From contig JAESUT010000096.1 in NCBI GenBank assembly GCA_016762995.1, positions 1,797-9,787 of the forward strand: a stretch of DNA of 7,991 bases. The letters run 5' to 3'. This document shows positions 5,709-7,991 of the stretch, piece by piece; within the stretch, counting starts at the first letter, position 1, and every line of letters begins with the position of its first letter. The notes beneath the pieces are model-generated. The model saw only the letters and a program-made list of their open reading frames with translations. It ran no database searches and was not told the DNA's origin. The DNA comes from Gammaproteobacteria bacterium (GTDB taxonomy: Bacteria; Pseudomonadota; Gammaproteobacteria; Pseudomonadales; Pseudohongiellaceae). A program made the translations under genes and the position numbers.

Positions 5709-7040
5709 ATGTCCGAACTTAAACTAAATGAAGTCAGTAAAATCGCCACTGCAGGTCTGCCCTCGACTAACGCCGATACAGATACGAAATTGCGCCGCAC
5801 CGGTATCGACCCCGAGCGCCTCTCGGTAGTTCAGTTGGGTCTCAGGCCTAATTTGACAGGTGTGCCATCCTGGTTATGGCGATTACTTTTTGGCATGGCG
5901 CTCTGGCTCCTTACGTTGCTGCTCGAGCCCGTCCTCGCACAACTGTCTCCTTACCTACAGGCTGTTACAAAGCTATTAGTGGGGCTCGTTATCCTGGTTG
6001 CCGCTTGCGAGATTTTGGTCTCTGCAACCGAACGTCTCGCAGCGCGTTTTCAATGGAATCACTACATCGCAGGCACGCTAGCGGAGATTCTTTCGACCAC
6101 GCCAGAACTTGTCGTTATTGCCTTTGTGGTTCCAGTGAGTCCGACTATGGCTTTCACCATAGCTGTCGTGACTATCTATAACAACGCATTGGTTTTCAGT
6201 CTGTATTCGTATTTTTTACCCAAGGATAAGCAGGGGAAATTCCTGATGCCCTTGCCAATTACTGAGGCTGGCACGCAGGTACTGATAGGTGGGGGCGCTA
6301 TGGGACTCATCCTAGGTTTAGTCATGTTGACGCTCAATTCGGCTCCTGAATCCAAGAATAGTTTCAGCGTGGCAGACCTGATTTTCATTAGTCTCATTCT
6401 ACTAGCTATATTTTCGGGATACATGTACACCTTGATAACCAGTTATGCGAAGGAAGAAACTGAGGTTAGAGAGAATCTTTCCATGTCGGAGAAAGACATC
6501 GAACAGAGGCTCGAAATAGTTTACGCGAATGTAAAGCCCAGCTCTTTTGGGCTTATCGCCGCGCTTTTTGTGGTCGGCATTTTTGGTTCTTTTATCGGCG
6601 GTCATGAGATCTCAGGATTCGCCAGCATCATGCTGCAGGATATTGATATAGACCCAATTCTCACCGCGCTAGTTTTAGCTCTGTTCGCCGGCATGAGTGA
6701 ATACGTTATTCTTTGGCAGTCGCATCGTAAGCGAGAGTACGGGATTGCATTGGCAAATGCCTTCGGTGGAATCACCCAAGTCATGTTTCTAGTGTTGCCA
6801 TTCACGCTTCTATACATTGCTCTGTATCAGGGGTTTATTAATCCAGCGCATGTGGAATTGCCGCTCGAATTTTCGACCTCCAATATTTTCCTGTTGCTGT
6901 TCCTTTTTCCTACTTTTTACACGCTTTCGTCATTATTGGAAGAAGACCATACGTTGGGAATTCTCGATACGACCATAATGACCAGCATCTTTTTGTTTCT
7001 AATCGTTTTGCTGGTGAGTTATGGAGGGGCATCGTCATAG
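5709..7040 (+). CDS. CaCA-superfamily cation exchanger (sodium/calcium or CAX-like)
   Basis: This inner-membrane cation antiporter has 443 residues and about eleven hydrophobic helices. A soluble N-terminus of about 53 residues precedes the first helix (about 54-77). Two alpha-repeat-like segments are recognisable: GTLAEILSTTPELVV (122-136), with Glu125 and Glu133, and LFAGMSEYVILWQS (325-338), with Glu331, followed by ALANAFGGITQVMFLVLPF (347-365), which resembles the second repeat of CAX proteins. A charged cytoplasmic loop (about 246-276) separates the two halves, as expected. The start is supported by AGGA (5696-5699) and the overlapping AAGGTG (5701-5706). It lies 94 nt after the SulP gene on the same strand and may be read through from the sulfide operon. 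The transported ions (Ca2+, Na+ or H+) are not determinable here; a link to sulfide metabolism is only positional. Confidence 0.8.
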   Translation: MSELKLNEVSKIATAGLPSTNADTDTKLRRTGIDPERLSVVQLGLRPNLTGVPSWLWRLLFGMALWLLTLLLEPVLAQLSPYLQAVTKLLVGLVILVAACEILVSATERLAARFQWNHYIAGTLAEILSTTPELVVIAFVVPVSPTMAFTIAVVTIYNNALVFSLYSYFLPKDKQGKFLMPLPITEAGTQVLIGGGAMGLILGLVMLTLNSAPESKNSFSVADLIFISLILLAIFSGYMYTLITSYAKEETEVRENLSMSEKDIEQRLEIVYANVKPSSFGLIAALFVVGIFGSFIGGHEISGFASIMLQDIDIDPILTALVLALFAGMSEYVILWQSHRKREYGIALANAFGGITQVMFLVLPFTLLYIALYQGFINPAHVELPLEFSTSNIFLLLFLFPTFYTLSSLLEEDHTLGILDTTIMTSIFLFLIVLLVSYGGASS

Positions 7041-7055
7041 CCAGTCTTTACTGGC
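7040..7055 (+). terminator. Hairpin after the exchanger gene, possible weak terminator
   Basis: GCCAGT-CTTT-ACTGGC is a perfect 6-bp stem with a 4-nt loop, beginning on the last base of the TAG stop. The downstream sequence GAGTTGTGTTCT is only moderately T-rich, so termination efficiency would be modest. Its position right at the end of the gene and before a long intergenic gap favours a terminator role. Confidence 0.45.
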
Positions 7056-7231
7056 GAGTTGTGTTCTCAAATCCATTCTAGCTTGCGATCTCACCTAAAG
7101 AGCTGCCTAGTAACTGTCTACGCTCGAACGACCATGCTAGTAACGGCGGCAGAGACAGTAATCCTGCGGCTAGGGTTGTGCACGGGACAGTATGCCCTAG
7201 AGCATTTTAATAGAAGTCTCAATGAGTCCTC

Positions 7232-7240
7232 TGCTATAGT
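7232..7240 (+). promoter_or_regulatory. Extended -10 promoter for the exported DUF442-like gene
   Basis: TGCTATAGT gives an extended -10 (TGn) plus TATAGT, which matches TATAAT at five of six positions. There is no good -35 at the proper spacing, which extended -10 promoters tolerate. The start would fall near 7247, about 48 nt before the ATG at 7295. A competing sigma54-like candidate lies further upstream (7167-7182). Confidence 0.4.
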
Positions 7241-7294
7241 ATTTCGACAATCAAATAGCGCATATTAAATGTAAAGACCACAGCTGGAGCAACA

Positions 7295-7876
7295 ATGAAT
7301 AAATTCCTATCGAGTCTACTGATCCTTACGCCCTTCATAGCTTGCAGCAGTTATGCCGTAGAAGAGGTTGATCCTGCCTTGGCCGAGATCGTTAATTTCC
7401 GCCAATACAGTCCAACCTTCGCTAGTTCGGGGCAGCCTAGTCGCGAGCAGTTTGCGACGATAGCGGAGAATGGTTTTGAGAGAATCGTTTACATAGCGTT
7501 TACCAATAATCAGAACGCGCTTGCTGATGCAGACCTGGTGATCAAGGGTCTAGGTATGGAATATATGCAAGTGCCGGTAGATTTTGATAATCCATTGCCC
7601 GCGGATTTTTATGCATTTGCGGATTCCATGCAACGTAATACCGATAAGAAGACTTTGCTGCATTGCCAGGTGAATGCCCGCGCCACGGCGTTTAGCTTCC
7701 TCTATCGTGTGCTCTATGAGAACGTGCCCGTTGCTGAGGCGAAGGAAGATATGAATACCGTGTGGCAGCCAAACGAAGTTTGGCGCGACTTTATCTTCAC
7801 AGTGATGGCACAGAACAATGCCTCAGCAGATTGTGAGGATTGTGACTGGACGCCTCCACCACCGCGAAGTCAGTAG
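7295..7876 (+). CDS. Exported DUF442 / phosphatase-like protein
   Basis: This 193-residue protein has a signal peptide: Lys3, a hydrophobic core (about 5-16), and a probable signal peptidase I site after SYA (residue 21). Cys17 in FIAC is a poorer lipobox alternative. The mature part is a phosphatase-like domain of the DUF442 type, with FRQYSPTFASSGQPSREQF (35-53) and the active-site-like loop LLHCQVNARATAF (121-133), containing Cys124 and Arg129 in Cys-x4-Arg spacing, the same spacing as in the cytoplasmic DUF442 protein of this locus. The C-terminus ends in DCEDCDWTPPPP (179-190), a CxxC plus proline tail. GGAG (7286-7289) is the ribosome binding site, 5 nt before the ATG. It stands alone after a 254-nt gap. 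The substrate is unknown; a periplasmic phosphatase or sulfur-transfer role are both possible. Confidence 0.82.
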   Translation: MNKFLSSLLILTPFIACSSYAVEEVDPALAEIVNFRQYSPTFASSGQPSREQFATIAENGFERIVYIAFTNNQNALADADLVIKGLGMEYMQVPVDFDNPLPADFYAFADSMQRNTDKKTLLHCQVNARATAFSFLYRVLYENVPVAEAKEDMNTVWQPNEVWRDFIFTVMAQNNASADCEDCDWTPPPPRSQ

Positions 7877-7882
7877 GATAAG

Positions 7883-7914
7883 TTTTCAGAAGAGACGGTT
7901 TCTTTTTCTGAAAA
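7883..7914. repeat. AT-rich hairpin downstream of the exported DUF442-like gene
   Basis: TTTTCAGAA (7883-7891) pairs perfectly with TTCTGAAAA (7906-7914). The stem extends inward by a G-U, an A-U and a G-U pair, leaving an 8-nt loop. It begins 6 nt after the stop codon. An A-tract rather than a T-tract follows on the plus strand, so it is not a canonical intrinsic terminator; a weak 3'-end stem is possible. Confidence 0.4.
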
Positions 7915-7991
7915 TAAAAAAATGGAAAGCCCAGTAGAGCAGTGCGCCAGAGTAAGTAGTTTTTTCTGAGAATAAAAAATGGAAAACCCAG
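7903..7991 (+). repeat. Two imperfect 31-32 bp direct repeats, each containing an ATG
   Basis: Copy 1 spans 7903-7934 and copy 2 spans 7961-7991, with a 26-nt unique stretch between (repeat unit 58 nt). They differ by two substitutions and one A in a homopolymer. Both read TTTTTCTGA, an A-rich run, then ATGGAAA and CCCAG. The ATG in copy 1 (7922) opens a 15-codon frame closed by TGA inside copy 2. The ATG in copy 2 (7979) runs off the window and may start the next gene, so this could be a duplicated gene start or the edge of a longer repeat array. Confidence 0.6.

Noticed and set aside
7059..7268. 69-codon open frame between the exchanger and the exported DUF442-like gene
   Set aside because: No Shine-Dalgarno, no recognisable motif, and it overlaps the likely extended -10 promoter; probably chance.
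7883..7914. Intrinsic terminator after the exported DUF442-like gene
   Set aside because: The stem is A/U-rich and followed by an A-tract, not a T-tract, on the plus strand; the minus-strand direction also lacks a trailing T-run.
7903..7991. CRISPR-like repeat-spacer spacing (32-bp repeat, 26-nt spacer, second repeat)
   Set aside because: Only two copies are visible; they differ at three positions, are A/T homopolymer-rich and contain in-frame start codons. No cas gene is present.
1..7991. Insertion sequences, tRNA/rRNA genes or other mobile-element signatures
   Set aside because: No transposase or integrase motifs, terminal inverted repeats with target duplications, or RNA gene sequences were recognised.

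Overview
The window reads as a sulfide/sulfane-sulfur oxidation locus from a proteobacterium, most likely a gammaproteobacterium. This rests on the gene set, on sigma54/IHF-type promoter architecture and on protein style. No rRNA or tRNA is present to fix the taxonomy.

Layout: positions 1-908 (minus strand) hold the N-terminal 302 codons of a sigma54-dependent activator resembling FisR. It has a cysteine-bearing sensor domain followed by an AAA+ domain with GAFTGA, and its C-terminus lies outside the window. The divergent intergenic region (909-1136) holds what looks like a complete sigma54 control region: two tandem operator-like sites 22 bp apart, a perfect IHF consensus match, and a strong -24/-12 element. 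Downstream on the plus strand come an unlisted 29-codon ORF for a tiny membrane peptide (1137-1226), a persulfide dioxygenase (1271-2167), a DUF442 phosphatase/rhodanese-like protein (2195-2617), a type II sulfide:quinone oxidoreductase (2620-3903) and a SulP/SLC26-type anion transporter with a STAS domain (3905-5614). The gaps between the last four are 27, 2 and 1 nt, so this is clearly one operon.

After a 94-nt gap with a weak hairpin come a CaCA-type cation exchanger (5709-7040), a small hairpin, a 254-nt intergenic region with a likely extended -10 promoter, and an exported DUF442/phosphatase-like protein (7295-7876). The window ends in an AT-rich hairpin and two imperfect 31-32 bp direct repeats, each carrying an ATG; the second may be the start of the next gene.

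Inferred logic: SQR oxidises sulfide to sulfane sulfur (persulfide/polysulfide) and feeds electrons to quinone. The dioxygenase converts persulfide to sulfite, and the SulP protein may move sulfite or sulfate across the membrane. The FisR-like regulator would sense sulfane sulfur through three cysteines and switch the operon on via sigma54 polymerase. The roles of the 29-residue membrane peptide, the two DUF442-type proteins and the exchanger are open.
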